From contig JASPKZ010004203.1 of the NCBI GenBank assembly GCA_030220185.1, positions 492,001 through 556,000 of the forward strand: 64,000 bases of DNA, in the 5' to 3' direction. The notes below the pieces were generated by a model. The model worked only from the letters and a program-made list of their open reading frames with translations, was not told the DNA's origin and ran no database searches. A program made the translations under genes and the position numbers. Shown here in pieces: positions 44,961-56,044 of this stretch (its first letter is position 1; each line of letters begins with the position of its first letter). The stretch is from Diploptera punctata. Lineage: Eukaryota > Arthropoda > Insecta > Blattodea > Blaberidae.

Positions 44961-45295
44961 CTGTACCACCACTGTATATTTTTTGTTAAGAATCATGAAT
45001 CCCTGTATCCACTCTCCCAATGGACCCTCATGTAGCATTAATGTGTATCTTTTGTCTATGGCAATTAGAGATGAAAAGGAATGTTATCAATATTTCAGTT
45101 AATTTTTTTTTTATAAATTATTTCAATTTTTATCCCTAAAACTTTTTCAGAAAAAGTTTTAAAGCACTCAACTGATAACGATAAGTGATCTCTTCTCAGT
45201 TTTCAATTTTTCAACAAGATTTTCTTTGATTAAGACTTTAACGGCTATCATTATGCATTTTAAAATACAAAAGATTTTCTTTGTTTATCATTATT

Positions 45296-45412
45296 ATCCA
45301 TCCATCCATCGTAATTCTGCCTGAAGGCAGGTCCTTCACTGCATTTTCATGCTATGCTTGCAGCTTTACTAGGGAATTGTAGGTGTGGTAGCTTCCCGTT
45401 GCTTTATCATAA
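45296..45412 (-). mobile_element. SINE S1 tail A module
   Basis: Starts with TCCATCCATCCATC, then GCATTTTCATGCTATGC, CTAGGGAATTGTAGGTGTGG and the GCTTCCCGTTGCTTT end. No head. Confidence 0.8.
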
Positions 45413-45474
45413 TTATAAATAGTCTTATTGTTGGTCAAAATTGTTAATAATTTACTAAATTATGATATTAACTA

Positions 45475-45890
45475 ACTCACTGCTCTATCGAACCCACATG
45501 GTCAAGGCCGCTCGGACATAAGCTCTCTATACATCCCTAACCTGAGCTACTGTTTTCCAATCATCCCCTGTATAATCTACTTAACTCAAATCATTATTAA
45601 TGTTATTCTTCCATCTTATTCTTGGTCTAACAACTGGGTGTCTTCCCTCTGGTTTTCCTACAAGAAGCTTGCATGCCCATCTTTCATACCCCATTCATGT
45701 CATATGTCTTGCCTATTGCAATCTACAAGACTTAACTGTTCTTATTATATCTATCTTCCTATAAAGACAATGTAGCTCAGTGTTATGTAGTCTTCTCCAT
45801 TCACCTGATTGTTCATTTCTTTTTGATCCAAAAATGCTTCTAAAACTTTATTCTAAAATACTCAATCTCCTTTCACTTTTGTTAGTACAG
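45475..45890 (-). mobile_element. LINE-A 3' end fragment
   Basis: The minus strand encodes, with changes, the LHCLYRKIDIIRTVK, GKPEGRHPVVRPRIRWKNNI and AQVRDV.RAYVRAA blocks of LINE-A. It begins ACTAACTCACTGCTCTATCG on the plus strand. Confidence 0.75.
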
Positions 45891-45936
45891 TTCATTTAAT
45901 TCCAACAATTAATGCTCAAACATCCATATATATATA

Positions 45937-47279
45937 CAGGGTGATTACAAATGATTGGAGCGATTTCATGATTTTATGGTAGCTGTAGTATTCGACATAT
46001 TTTCACGAACTTTTACAGATACATAGAGCAACTTCCCAGGTTTTTTTTGAGATGTTACAGGTGCTCCATATGCTCCCCCTTGGTGATTCTGCAGATATCA
46101 AGTCTGTAATCAAGTTCGTCCCATACTCGACGTAACATGTCCCTATTAATTTGTTCAAAGGCATTGATTATGCGAGCTCGCAGTTCTGGTAAGTCTACTG
46201 GTAAAGGAGGCACAAACACTGAATCTTTCACATACCCCCAAACAAAAAAATCGCACGGCGTCAAATCGGGGGAGCGTGGAGGCCATGACAACAATTTCTG
46301 ATCATTCTCTCCACTGCGACCGATCCATCGGTTTGGCAATCTCATGTTTAAAAATTCACGAACATCGTGATGGAAGTGTGGTGGAGCACCATCCTGCTGG
46401 TAGATGAAGGTCTCACTGTCGGTCGTCAGCTGCGGCATGAGCCAATTTTCCAGCATGTCCAGGTACACGTGTCCTGTAACGTTCTGCTCGCAGAAGAAAA
46501 AAGGGCCATAAACTTTGAACTGAGAAACCGCACAGAACACACTAACTTTTGGGGAGTCGCGAATGTGCTGCACAATAACGCGGGGATTTTCTGTGCCCCA
46601 GATTCGCACATTGTGTTTGTTCACTTTGCCATTCACAAAGAATGTTGCTTTGTCACTGAAGACAAGTTTCTCACAAAAACCATCCTCATCCATAAACTGC
46701 TGCATTTGTGTACAAAATTCAAACCGACTCACTTTGTCAATGGGCGTAAGGGCTTGTAGAAATTGCAAGTGGTAAGGTTTATGCTTCAATCTTTTCCGCA
46801 AGATCTTCCAAACGGTCGGTTGTGGAATGTTCAGCTCTCTGCTCGCTTTTCGTGTTGATTTCTGTGGGCTACGTGTGAAACTCATCCGCACACTCTCAAC
46901 CTTTTCTTCACTCACTGAAGGACGACCCGTTGATTTCCTTTTACAGAGGCATCCTGTAGCTTTTAAATTGCGCATACCATCGCCGAATGGAGTTGGCACT
47001 CGGTGCATCTTTCTCGAACTTCGTTCTGAAGTGTCGTTGCACAGTTATCACAGATTGAGTTGAATGAAATTCAAGCACAGCATATGCTTTCTCCTCGCCT
47101 GTCGCCATCTTTGATAACTGCTGCGCTCTCTCGGTTTAAAGCTGAAACACGGCTGCGAGAGAAAACAAAAAAAAACCTTATGAGTTTTTATACATAACTT
47201 TAAAGTTCTGTGAAGATATGTCAAATAAGATCGCTACAATAAAATCATGAAATCGCTCCAATCATTTGTAATCACCGTG
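45937..47279 (-). mobile_element. Mariner/Tc1-superfamily element, nearly intact, TA duplications
   Basis: Both ends carry inverted repeats of about 47 bp (CAGGGTGATTACAAATGATT, GGAGCGATTTCATGATTTTA; the right end differs at three or so positions) next to TA at 45935-45936 and 47280-47281. Length 1343 bp. It contains one transposase gene on the minus strand. Confidence 0.92.
46055..47108 (-). pseudogene. Mariner/Tc1-type transposase with one frameshift
   Basis: The start at 47108 (MATGEEKAYAVLEFHSTQS) opens an N-terminal helix-turn-helix region ending NSIRRWYAQFK. An extra A in an A run (T run at 46961-46964 on +) shifts the frame; the rest reads on as one frame of about 300 codons from RKSTGRPSVSEEKVESVR. 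A second HTH (STRKASRELNIPQPTVWKIL) is followed by the catalytic domain: LVFSDKATFFVNGKVNKHN (first Asp), FIYQQDGAPPHFHHDVREFL (second Asp) and WPPRSPDLTPCDFFVWGYV (third Asp). The spacing between second and third Asp is unusually long. It ends ICRITKGEHMEHL. Confidence 0.9.
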
Positions 47280-47305
47280 TATCAAAATTTGAAAGTAATA
47301 TTTTC

Positions 47306-47384
47306 AATTATAATGGTTTTTACTTGATGTATGTCATCAAAATGTGATTTAGTAAATTACTTGAGAGTAGAGTGAATTACTTTG
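47306..47384. repeat. 79-bp direct repeat, left copy
   Basis: AATTATAATGG, ACTTGATGTATGTCAT and AGTAAATTACTTGAGAGTAG recur at 47758-47836 with about four differences. The two copies flank an S1 SINE. Confidence 0.85.
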
Positions 47385-47757
47385 TGGTCTCGAGGCAGCT
47401 CAACCACATGTTGCCTTGTCACGCAGTGGGCCTGAGTTCAATCCCCGCTCGGGACAAGTTTCCTGGGTGAGGTTTTTTTCGGGGTTTTTCCTCACCTGTA
47501 AGACAAATGTCAGGATACTTTAAGGCCCAAACGGTCCCCGAACATCATCTGGCCATCAATATCATATTCACCTCATTAGATTAAGTTTAGATTTAAGGCC
47601 TCTGCTGGCACGTCATTACCCATCATATCATTGGTGTAGCGCAACCCCGCCTTCCAGGTGCCCCAATCTCAGAAGTGGGTTACAATACGCCAATGCCAGG
47701 AGAGATTACCTGAAACGTCGAATGACAAACAGGTGGCATTGAACAAAAAAAATATTA
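47385..47757 (+). mobile_element. SINE S1 with tail B, full length
   Basis: Head TGGTCTCGAGGCAGCTCAAC with CCTGAGTTCAATCCCCGC as B box, the body (GGTGAGGTTTTTTTCGGGG, ACAAATGTCAGG, AACGGTCCCCGAACATCATC) and tail B (GATTAAGTTTAGATTTAAGG, CGCCTTCCAGGTGCCCC, AGAAGTGGGTTACAA) ending GGCATTGAACAAAAAAA. Confidence 0.88.
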
Positions 47758-47836
47758 AATTATAATGGTTATTTACTTGATGTATGTCATTAAATGTGAT
47801 CTAGTAAATTACTTGAGAGTAGAGTGAATTACTTTG
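47758..47836. repeat. 79-bp direct repeat, right copy
   Basis: Matches 47306-47384; begins right after the A-rich SINE tail and ends at ATTACTTTG. Confidence 0.85.
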
Positions 47837-47839
47837 TTT

Positions 47840-48455
47840 GTTTTATGATAGCAAAAGATAATGTAATTTAGTGAGCTTTAATATTTGGCTTACAAGATAG
47901 AGAGTCTTATTAATTTATCACTGATGATCAGAACTGACAAGAATATTATATCAGTAATGCTGTATTCTTCTTAAAATATAACCTTAATGGATTCATCTGG
48001 TTCAGTCCAAGTTTTCACGTATTTTTCTCCTTGGCAGGTTACCTCTTGAAAATTATACAATTCTGATATACATTTTATCAATTTTGTATTCTATTCTTGT
48101 TTTTGGGTGAACCCACTCCTTGATTTGATAATTTTACAATTTTTTTTATGATATTGCTCTTTTCTGTATCCAGGAGAGTTTTGCTACAATTTTATTAAGT
48201 ATTTTCATTTCTGTTATTTTTAAAAGTCTTCTCTTTTTCGAAGTATCTGGTCTTGTTTCTCTTATGTAGGTTAAAACAGATCCTATTGTGGATTTTGTCA
48301 TTTTGTATCTGTATAAATCACAATTCTTAAACTTGAATATTTTCTGGCAATCCAATTTTGTTAACAAAATATTCAAAATCAATAATTAAACATTTTTGTA
48401 ACTTAATTTTTTTTTTATTTTAACACAATACTGCTACTACTAAAAAAACTCCCAA
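47840..48455. other. No feature recognised, weak minus-strand frame
   Basis: A minus-strand frame (KIFKFKNCDLYRYKMTKSTI, TYIRETRPDTSKKRRLLKIT) at 48146-48382 resembles a LINE tail in composition but has no decisive motif. Confidence 0.25.
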
Positions 48456-48457
48456 GT

Positions 48458-48757
48458 GCAACAGGCCTATAAGGCCATTAGCCTACCATCTGGCTGCTGG
48501 CCTCACGTCCACAGTTATTCACAGAGGTAGACAATCATAAGCCAGTGTAGGGGTGACATGTGGTCAGCATGTCGGGTCCCCCAGCCGTTTTAGCTGGTCT
48601 TCTCAACCTGGAGTCGCTACTTATTGTAGCTACCCAAATGCCTCACGATGCTGGATGGGCACTGGTCCCATACTGGCTGAAATTCCATGAGAAAATTTCG
48701 ACTCGAACCAGCACGAGTCTCGTAGCTCTGCTTCAAGGCATCTTGCCAGCTACGGCA
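48458..48757 (-). mobile_element. SINE S2 copy
   Basis: CAACAGGCCTATAAGGCC through CATGTCGGGTCCCCCAGCC, ACCCAAATGCCTCACGATGC, TTTCGACTCGAACCAGCACG and ATCTTGCCAGCTACGGC. The A box end is partly deleted. Confidence 0.8.
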
Positions 48758-48771
48758 TGGGACATTACTAC

Positions 48772-48930
48772 TTACTTACTCTTACTCACTGGCACTATCG
48801 AACCCATAGGTTCATGGCCGCGCGGACATAAGCTCTCCATACATCCCTATCCTGAGCTAATGCTTTCCAATCATTCCCTGTATAATCTACTTCCCTCAAA
48901 TCATAGTTAATGTTATTCTCCCACCTCATT
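48772..48930 (-). mobile_element. LINE-A 3' terminal fragment
   Basis: TTACTTACTCTTACTCACTGG is followed by the last ~140 bp of LINE-A up to ATTCTCCCACCTCATT, where it stops abruptly. Confidence 0.8.
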
Positions 48931-48939
48931 AGGGGGTAC

Positions 48940-49210
48940 TACTACTAATAATAAAAGGTCCCATTAGACCATGCCTGTCCCGTGATACCAAGATTTGCAG
49001 AATCAAACCTGGGTCGATTTTTAAGGTGATAAAAATTCCTGAGCAGGGATCCTTTCAGTAGGGAAGTAAAACCATGGATCCCATGTTGTAGATTTATCAA
49101 ACTTAAATACCCTCAAACCTGAAACAAAGACCTCTAGAAAATTTGTCAATCCTTTCTCATCCAAATTTGAATTGTGACACCAATAACATGAGCTGTTAGA
49201 GAGCATTATT
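48940..49210. repeat. Dispersed repeat R6, copy 2
   Basis: AAACCTGGGTCGATTTTTAAGG, GATAAAAATTCC and TCATCCAAATTTGAATTGTG parallel 25500-25805 in order and spacing. Confidence 0.5.
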
Positions 49211-49656
49211 AAATAAAATATTAACTAAAACAATAATAATATTTTTTTATTGAGACTTCTACAATGCTGTATTTTCCTTAACCAAAGTGTACATATTTTT
49301 TTATTTAATTCACTTTCTCCATTGTTCTCTATTCAATGCATCTATTTCTTGTAATTCTTTCAGTTCTATTTCTCCATTTTTCTATACCCATCCAATTTAA
49401 AATAACCCAGTCTTTCTTAGTCTTATTTTTTGGTTTACTTTTTTTTTAACAATTTTTCCCTCTCCCCTACTAAGCAAGAGCTGGGTCACTGCAGCAACCA
49501 CCATCCTGGATGATCAGATTATTTTTTTTATAGCTTTCTTCCCATAGCCTTTGGAAAACCAAAGCTAGTTTGCAATGCTGTGTAGAAGACATTTCATTTC
49601 CCACTTACCAATCATATCTGGGAGACTTTCTTTTCTCACATCCTTCAATGTTTATA

Positions 49657-52600
49657 CTTACTTACTTACTTACTCACTGGCACTACCGAACCCATAGGTT
49701 CATGGCCGCGCGGACATAAGCTCTCCATACATCCCTATCCTGAGCTAATGCTTTCCAATCATTCCCTGTATAATCTACTTCCCTCAAATCATAGTTAATG
49801 TTGTTCTCCCACCTCATTCTTGGTCTACCAACTGGGCGTTTTCCTTCTGGCTTTCCTACAAGAAGTTTCCATGCACGTCTTTCATTCTCCATACATGCAA
49901 CATGTCCTGCCCATCGCAGTCTATGAGACTTAACTGTTCTTATTATATCTGGCTTCCTATAAAGACCATGTAGTTCATTGTTATGTAGTCTTCTCCATTC
50001 ACCTGTCTGTTCATCTCTCTTCGGTCCAAAAATTTTCCTAAGAACTTTATTCTCAAATACTCGTAATCTCATTTCCTCTCTTAAAGTAAGAGTCCATGTT
50101 TTGCACCCATATAATATAACTGGTAGAATAATAGTTTTATATATTTTCAGCTTAACGTTTTTTGAAAGGAGTTGGGACATCAAAAGTCTCTGCAATGCAT
50201 AATAGCATGCATTTCCAGAATTGAGCCTATGTTTAATTTCTTCGTGCATCTCATTCCTGTTTGTGATTATTGTTCCTAGGTATTTGAATTCAGCCACTTC
50301 CTCAAAATTTCCCTCATTTGTCATTAGCTGCCCATTTCCATTATATATTGAATTTCTACATGTGACCATATATTTAGTTTTATTGATATTTACTTCCAGT
50401 CCTAATTTCTTAGTGTTACTCAATAGTGTGTGCGTGTTGGCCTTTAGTATCTCCTCGCTATCGGCCAGTAGTACTACATCATCAGCATAAACTAACAGCT
50501 TATTAATACCATTCAGCTGTAAGCCTTCCTCATTCTCTAAAGATTTAATGGCATGCTCTAGTACAAAATTAAATAGTAGAGGAGATAGTGCATCTCCTTG
50601 CTTCAACCCATTCTGGATTTCAAAAGTGTCTGAAAACTGTTTGCCTACACGCACCCTACTCTTTGAGCCATTTAGACACATTCGTATAAGTCTAACTAAC
50701 TTTTTAGGAATACCGAACTCCAGCAGGATACTATATAACTTCTCCCTCTTAATTGAATCATATGCTTTTTTGAAGTCTACATATAGTTGATGTACAGTAC
50801 CATTATATTCCCATTTCTTTTCTAAAATCTGTCTTATACTAAAAATCTGATCTGTTGTAGACCTGTTTCTTCTAAATGCACATTGATGATCTCCTAGAAT
50901 GTCATTAATATAGGGAGTAAGTCTGCTTACTAATATATTTGTTAGAATTTTGTACGAAGTTGAAAGTAATGAGATGCCCCTGTAGTTGTTGCAATCAGTT
51001 TTGTCTCCTTTCTTATAAATTGGTACGATAATTGATTCCTTCCATTCATCTGGAAGAGCTTCTTTTTCCCAAATCATACTGAGCAAACTAGCGTATCTTG
51101 TCCATCAATTTTTCTCCCCCCTGATTTGATCAGTTCTGCTGGGATCTCATCTGAACCTGATGCTTTATACATCTTCAATTTTTCAATCGCCATTTCAACC
51201 TCTAATGCATTTGGTTCTGCGACTAGCATTTCTGCTGTCCGTAAATTATCCTCCTCAATGTCCTGTTCTGTATGTACATTTAATAGCTGATTAAAGTAAC
51301 TTTTCCATCTATTTAATATACTCCTAGAATCTGCAATCATATCCCCATTTTTTTATCCGAATTATGTTTGTTCTAGCCTGAAACCCTTCTTCTCTATACT
51401 AATTCCCTGATATAATTCTCTAATGTTCCTATTTTTTGCATTCATTTCAAGATCATTAATCTTCTCTCTCAAATATTCCCTCTTTTTACTCTTTAGTAAC
51501 TTGGTGGTTTCCCGTCTAACACTACCCAATTGCTCTAAATTTACCTCATTTGGCTCGTGTAACCATTTCATTTTTGCTAGGTTTCTTTTCTTTACAATGT
51601 TGGCACATTCCTCATCAAACCATTTCTTGTTTTGCCTCTTTTTTAAACAACCAATGCTTTCTGATGCTGACAATTTAATAGTATCTCTTATAGCCTCCCA
51701 TTCTTTATTTATATCAGTTTCTTCTTCGTTTGCCACATTGTCATGTGAAGATTCCAGTACTTCAAATCTATTAGCAATTTTGATTTGGTATTCTTGCCGC
51801 ATTTCATCATTTTTCAAGTTTTTTAATTCATATTTTACAGAATCATCTTTAGCGTTTGTTCCTCTCATAAGCGATAGCCGTTGTCTGATTTTCACTATGA
51901 CCAGATGATGATCCGAATTGCAGTCTGTCCCTCTAACTGATCTAACATCAATGATGCTACTGTGCCAGCGTTTATCTACTAATACATGATCTATCTGGTT
52001 CCGAGTTTCTCCATCTGGGGACATCCAGGTGTATTTGAATATCCTTATGCTGAAATGTTGTGCTCTTAACAATGAGATTCTTTGATGTGGCAAATGTGAC
52101 TAATCTAACCCCGTTGTCGTTACTATCTTCATGAAGACTGAATTTGCCTATTGTTGGTTTGAATATATCTTCCCGCCCCACTTTTGCATTAAAATCTCCT
52201 AAGACAATTTTCATATGATATCGTGAAAGGCTATCAAATAAACATTCTAATTCTTCATAGAACTCATCCTTGATCTTGTCATCTTTATCTTCTGTGGGGG
52301 CATGTACATTTACAATTATAAAATCATGTTGTTTACCCTTTAGAATTATGTATGATATCCTATCACTAACAAACTTAATATCTCGGATAGCGGATAGGTT
52401 CCTCCTTCTGACTAAAAAGCCCGTTCCAAATGCAGGTCTTTCTGCACCCCCGTAGTATAATGCAAAGCTTCCTGATTCATGACTACCTACTCCTGGCCAC
52501 CTAACTTCCTGTAAAGCGACTATATCCAAGGGCGATTTATCTAATTCCCGCATTAATATCTCTAGTGCCCCGCTATTGTATAAAGTCCTAACATTCCATG

Positions 52601-52821
52601 TTCCTAGGAACATGTCCCTGTGTTTGAGCCTTTGGCATGGGTTCCCTGAAGTGAAATATCGTTACTCTATCGCCCAAGGTACTTTTTTCGTCTGGCTTAT
52701 CACCTTCGACCAGTCCGGCATGGGTAACCCTATCGGCAGCAATGCTACCACCGGCATAGCTCTCAGGATCATTTAAGCACACAAGCACTCCACCACGACA
52801 AGGTAAAGATACCATGGAGGG
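49657..52821 (-). mobile_element. LINE-A (RTE-like), near full length, with 13-bp target duplication
   Basis: TTCAATGTTTATA flanks it at 49644-49656 and 52822-52834. The 3' end (left) has a CTTACTTACTTACTTAC repeat, i.e. (TAAG)n in the sense direction, in place of poly(A); short tandem-repeat tails are typical of the RTE clade. The 3.17-kb length also fits RTE. The 5' end (right) has the untranslated start CCTTGTCGTGGTGGAGTGC. It is the reference for the dozen LINE-A fragments in this window. Confidence 0.92.
49683..52613 (-). pseudogene. LINE-A endonuclease-reverse transcriptase, few frameshifts
   Basis: On the minus strand 51972-52613 encodes the AP endonuclease start: MFLGTWNVRTLYNSGALE, IVALQEVRWPGVGSHES, GTGFLVRRRN, FIIVNVHAPTEDKDD and MKIVLGDFNAKVGRED. 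A frameshift near 52040 leads to TRNQIDHVLVDKRW and NSDHHLVIVKIRQR (51362-52093). After a linker in a third frame (51074-51340, with KASGSDEIPAELIKSGG) the reverse transcriptase (49683-51086) reads without a stop for 467 residues: [79 protein letters not shown], and the tail RHRLRW-like to AQDRDVWRAYVRAAMNLWV. At least three frameshifts. Confidence 0.9.
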
Positions 52822-52935
52822 TTCAATGTTTATAGGATTCTTAAAAAAATAAGGGTTGTAATATTGGAGACCAATAGAGCGGAAATTTATATATTTTTTT
52901 ATAAATAGACAAAACAACAGATTCATTCAATTCTA

Positions 52936-52958
52936 ATAATAATAATAATAATAATAAA
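52936..52958. repeat. AAT microsatellite
   Basis: Seven to eight AAT repeats. Confidence 0.85.
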
Positions 52959-53015
52959 TTAAAGTAATATAAATAGGACTCGGAAGTTGAGGAAAAATCC
53001 TTATTTTATTTTTAT

Positions 53016-53022
53016 ATATATA

Positions 53023-53082
<60 letters not shown>

Positions 53083-53092
53083 CATATATACA
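53016..53092. repeat. TA/TG dinucleotide microsatellite
   Basis: TATATA, then TGTGTGTG, then a long TA run ending at a mariner insertion at 53095. Confidence 0.9.
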
Positions 53093-53094
53093 TA

Positions 53095-53842
53095 CAGGGT
53101 GTTACAAAAAAAACACTGACAATGGAAGAGAGGTGGTATATTGAGATATGTTGATCATTTTTTAATAAAGTACCCATGTCCAGAAATTATACATTTTCAC
53201 GCTATGAGTAGCTAACTTCTGAAGAGTTCTGTTGATGCATTTTCACACTATGACTAGTTAATTATGTCTCAAGAGTCCCGTTAGTTGGATTTCAAGACTC
53301 AGTACTTGACAATACTGTCACAGTCACATCAAGTTTCAAAATATCCACCTTCCATCTCATTGCAGAGCTTAATCGGCGGTGTAGTGATTGGTGCACACAT
53401 TCAAATACACCTGGCCTCGTTTGAAGTATTTGTGCAGCAGTGTGGATTCAGGCTATAAGATCCATACATGAATCTACTAGAGTCTGATAAACAGACTGTT
53501 TCATGTCGCCCCATAAAAAGTATTCGAGAGGATTAAGATCAGATAATCTCAGAGGCCATGGGACTGTCCCCCTTGACATGGATACATGGTATCCAAATGT
53601 CTCGTCACATTAACATCGAAGTGAACTGGAGCTCCATCATGTTACAAGCCACGTATCATAGGTTCCATACCTGTGAGGTGTTGTCAAGTAATGAGTATTC
53701 AGATCCATCGAACTAACACTGATCTTGAGACATAATTAACTAGTCATAGTGTGAAAATGCATCATTTCCAGATATTGGAAAAAATTATCAACATGTCTCA
53801 TACTCCCTCACCGCTGTTGTTGGGTTTTTTTTTTTGCAACAC

Positions 53843-53846
<4 letters not shown>
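53095..53846 (-). mobile_element. Degenerate mariner/Tc1-type element, TA duplications
   Basis: The left end CAGGGTGTTACAAAAAAAAC and right end (complement AAAGGTGTTGCAAAAAAAA) lie next to TA. The minus strand keeps the transposase C-terminus: a LSDLNPLEYFLWGDMKQSVY block, QTLVDSCMDLIA, HTAAQILQTRPGVFECVHQS and HRRLSSAMRWKVDIL. The middle is compressed and the N-terminus is not recognisable; internal near-direct repeats (CATTTTCACACTATGACTAG) suggest an internal rearrangement. Inserted in TA-rich satellite. Confidence 0.75.
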
Positions 53847-53876
<30 letters not shown>

Positions 53877-53878
<2 letters not shown>

Positions 53879-54600
53879 GTCATTGTAGACCAAAAAGATG
53901 TGTTTTATTCGTCCTACTTTTTTTTTTTTTGCTTATTGGTCGTTTTTTAACTTCTTTTTAGGTCTTGATTTTTTGTTGTAATTTTACCTTCTTTTGACTA
54001 CATTTATACCATTTGTATAATTTAAGAATCCACAGAGTTTAATCTCAATTTCAACTCCTTTTAAAAACACTATCTAGTTTTACTTTCTAATGACTTCTCA
54101 CGTTCCAGGCACTTTTCTTCCGCGAAAAACTATTGAACCCTCACAAAATATTACATTATTTTTAACCACCAGCCAACTACCACCTGAACTGTTGTATTTC
54201 GACTTCAGATTTTCGAAGAAGTTGCCATTTTCTGAAAATTACCTTGAGCAGAGGGTGAAGGTAGTGAAGTTGTCTTTATCTACTTTTTAGCTACTGCAAT
54301 ACTTTTTATGTCCTTTTTACAGTTTTTGGTCTTTTGTTGGATATCTTTAGGTCTTTTTAAAGGTCTTTTAAGACATTTAATAGATCCTCAATTTCCAAGC
54401 CCTAAATATAAGTTAATAGTTTTTCTTTTCACTTGATTTTAACTTTAAATTCTTTCCAATTGTTTTAAACTCTGTCTTCCAGACTATCATTCAATAAGGG
54501 AAAGTTTAAAAAAATAAAATCGCTTTATTTAAATTGTCAGAGTTAATACCATAAGGCTTTATCTTCTGTTCAATCTGTGGAATAAGGCATAAATTATTAA
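53877..54600. other. T-rich sequence with repeated (A)GGTCNTTTTT motifs
   Basis: AGGTCATTG, TTGGTCGTTTTTT, TTTAGGTCTTG, TTTAGGTCTTTTT and AAAGGTCTTTTAAG recur at both sides of a short frame at 54090-54290. Clustered subterminal motifs are typical of hAT-like transposons; the element type is not proven. Confidence 0.3.
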
Positions 54601-54626
54601 TTTGCATAAATGTTATTTATCTTCAG

Positions 54627-54934
54627 TTTGGTGACGCCACATTCACATCTTCACTTTCGACTTCTGGATCATAGTACATTCCGCAAGGATGCATTGGTGG
54701 GAGAAAAGCGACTTAGTCTGTATGAAGTTCTGTCCCACTATAGTGGGAAATGTGAGAACTTGGAGCTGACACTGGATCTCATGAGTGAGTCGAAGCATGA
54801 CACTCAGCCAGTGAAAGTGGGAGAACTCATCACTCTATTGAATGGACTCAAGATAGAGATGAGTTCGTGTCAGCAAGCTCAGGGTCTCACCGACAACCAG
54901 ATACGTATCCCTGCTGCTCCTCCCACTCCTCTAG
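54627..54934 (+). CDS. Su(dx): Ligase coding exon 3 (second half of C2 domain and linker)
   Basis: The acceptor is TTATCTTCAG at 54626 and the donor is CTAG|GTAAGT at 54935. Joined to exon 2 the frame reads EFTV-LVTPHSHLHFRLLDHS, then a DALVGEKRLSLYEVL segment, LELTLDL, and VGELITLLNGLKIE. These are the later beta strands of the C2 domain; the order and the closing strand match ITCH and WWP proteins. The last 30 or so residues (SCQQAQGLTDNQ, then PAAPPTPLG) begin the low-complexity linker that precedes the WW domains. The exon is surrounded by mariner debris on the left and unassigned repeats on the right. Confidence 0.9.
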
Positions 54935-55329
54935 GTAAGTGATTAGTTGTACAGGGTGATTCAAATGTTAATTTGCAAAGTATGATAGAGAAGATTAATA
55001 AGTTATTATTTTTCCACTCCAACTTCAATGTGCACAGTAAACTATTGATTATCCAGGTTAATTATGGAGAAACATGGATAAACAGGAAATTGTATTTTAC
55101 AACTTCTGGTATACTTACAAAACTTGTCTCAATACTCACAATTTCAAAGTCTTGACAAACACGGTCATAATGTTTATGAGACACAAAAGTTACAGTATTT
55201 TATGTTTATATGTAAGATAGTTTCTGGTCTGCTCATTTTAATCCTAGATAAAAATCACGGTACTGAACTTTATGGGGACATGTCTTAGAATAGTTGATTA
55301 AAGGGAATATGTTACAAGGCAGAAGATTG

Positions 55330-55710
55330 GATATTCAAGTCCTGGTGGGTCAGGATTTTTAAATTGGGCTAACCTTCTGGCAGTATCATGACACTGGGGT
55401 CAACTTAACCTCTAATTGAAATGAGTATCAGATGCTTGTACTGGTGGTAAAGGTGGCCACCACATGGCTGAAAACCTTGCTGACATTGTGCTGATTGTCC
55501 AGGAATATGGGAGCCTTAATCTCCTATCATAAAGGCCTGTAATGAAATCACTTTACCTTTTTATTGCACTTTATATTTCTGTTAGGATCTTAAAAAGTGT
55601 GTGTGCATGTGTGTATTTGATTGCCACATACTGCACTTTTTTGTGCTTGAGGCCCCGATGGTGGATAGATGTTATTAATTTGGTCTATTTTATAAGTAAT
55701 GCCACAAGTG
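55330..55710. repeat. Dispersed repeat R7, copy 1 (SINE S4-related)
   Basis: GGGTCAGGATTTTTAAATTGG and AAATGAGTATCAGATGCTTG link it to S4; the rest (TTTATATTTCTGTTAGGATC, TTAAAAAGTGTGTG) matches 56790-57125. Confidence 0.6.
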
Positions 55711-56044
55711 ATTTCCAATTTATCTAGAGGATTTAGAAATCAAGAGTGGCATATGTTAGGACTATTTAACGAATAAAATTAAGCTGTTTACTCACAAATC
55801 ATTATTTAAGCATAATTATTTAAAAAAACTCCGTATTTATAAATTAATTGTAAACGGCGATGTTTGAAAACAAATGAGAAATGTTTGGTTATATTTCATT
55901 TGCTCATCATAGCAACTTGATCATACTATTTATTGCCAAATTGGATTGCAATATTGTAAGAATACACCCTAGTGAAGAAAAAATGAAACACATTAAATTG
56001 TATATTATCCTCCTCAGTGCCTCCCATATTTTTGGACAATCACC

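Noticed and set aside
46367..46759. 130-codon plus-strand frame at the mariner element
   Set aside because: It is antisense to the transposase and has no independent support.
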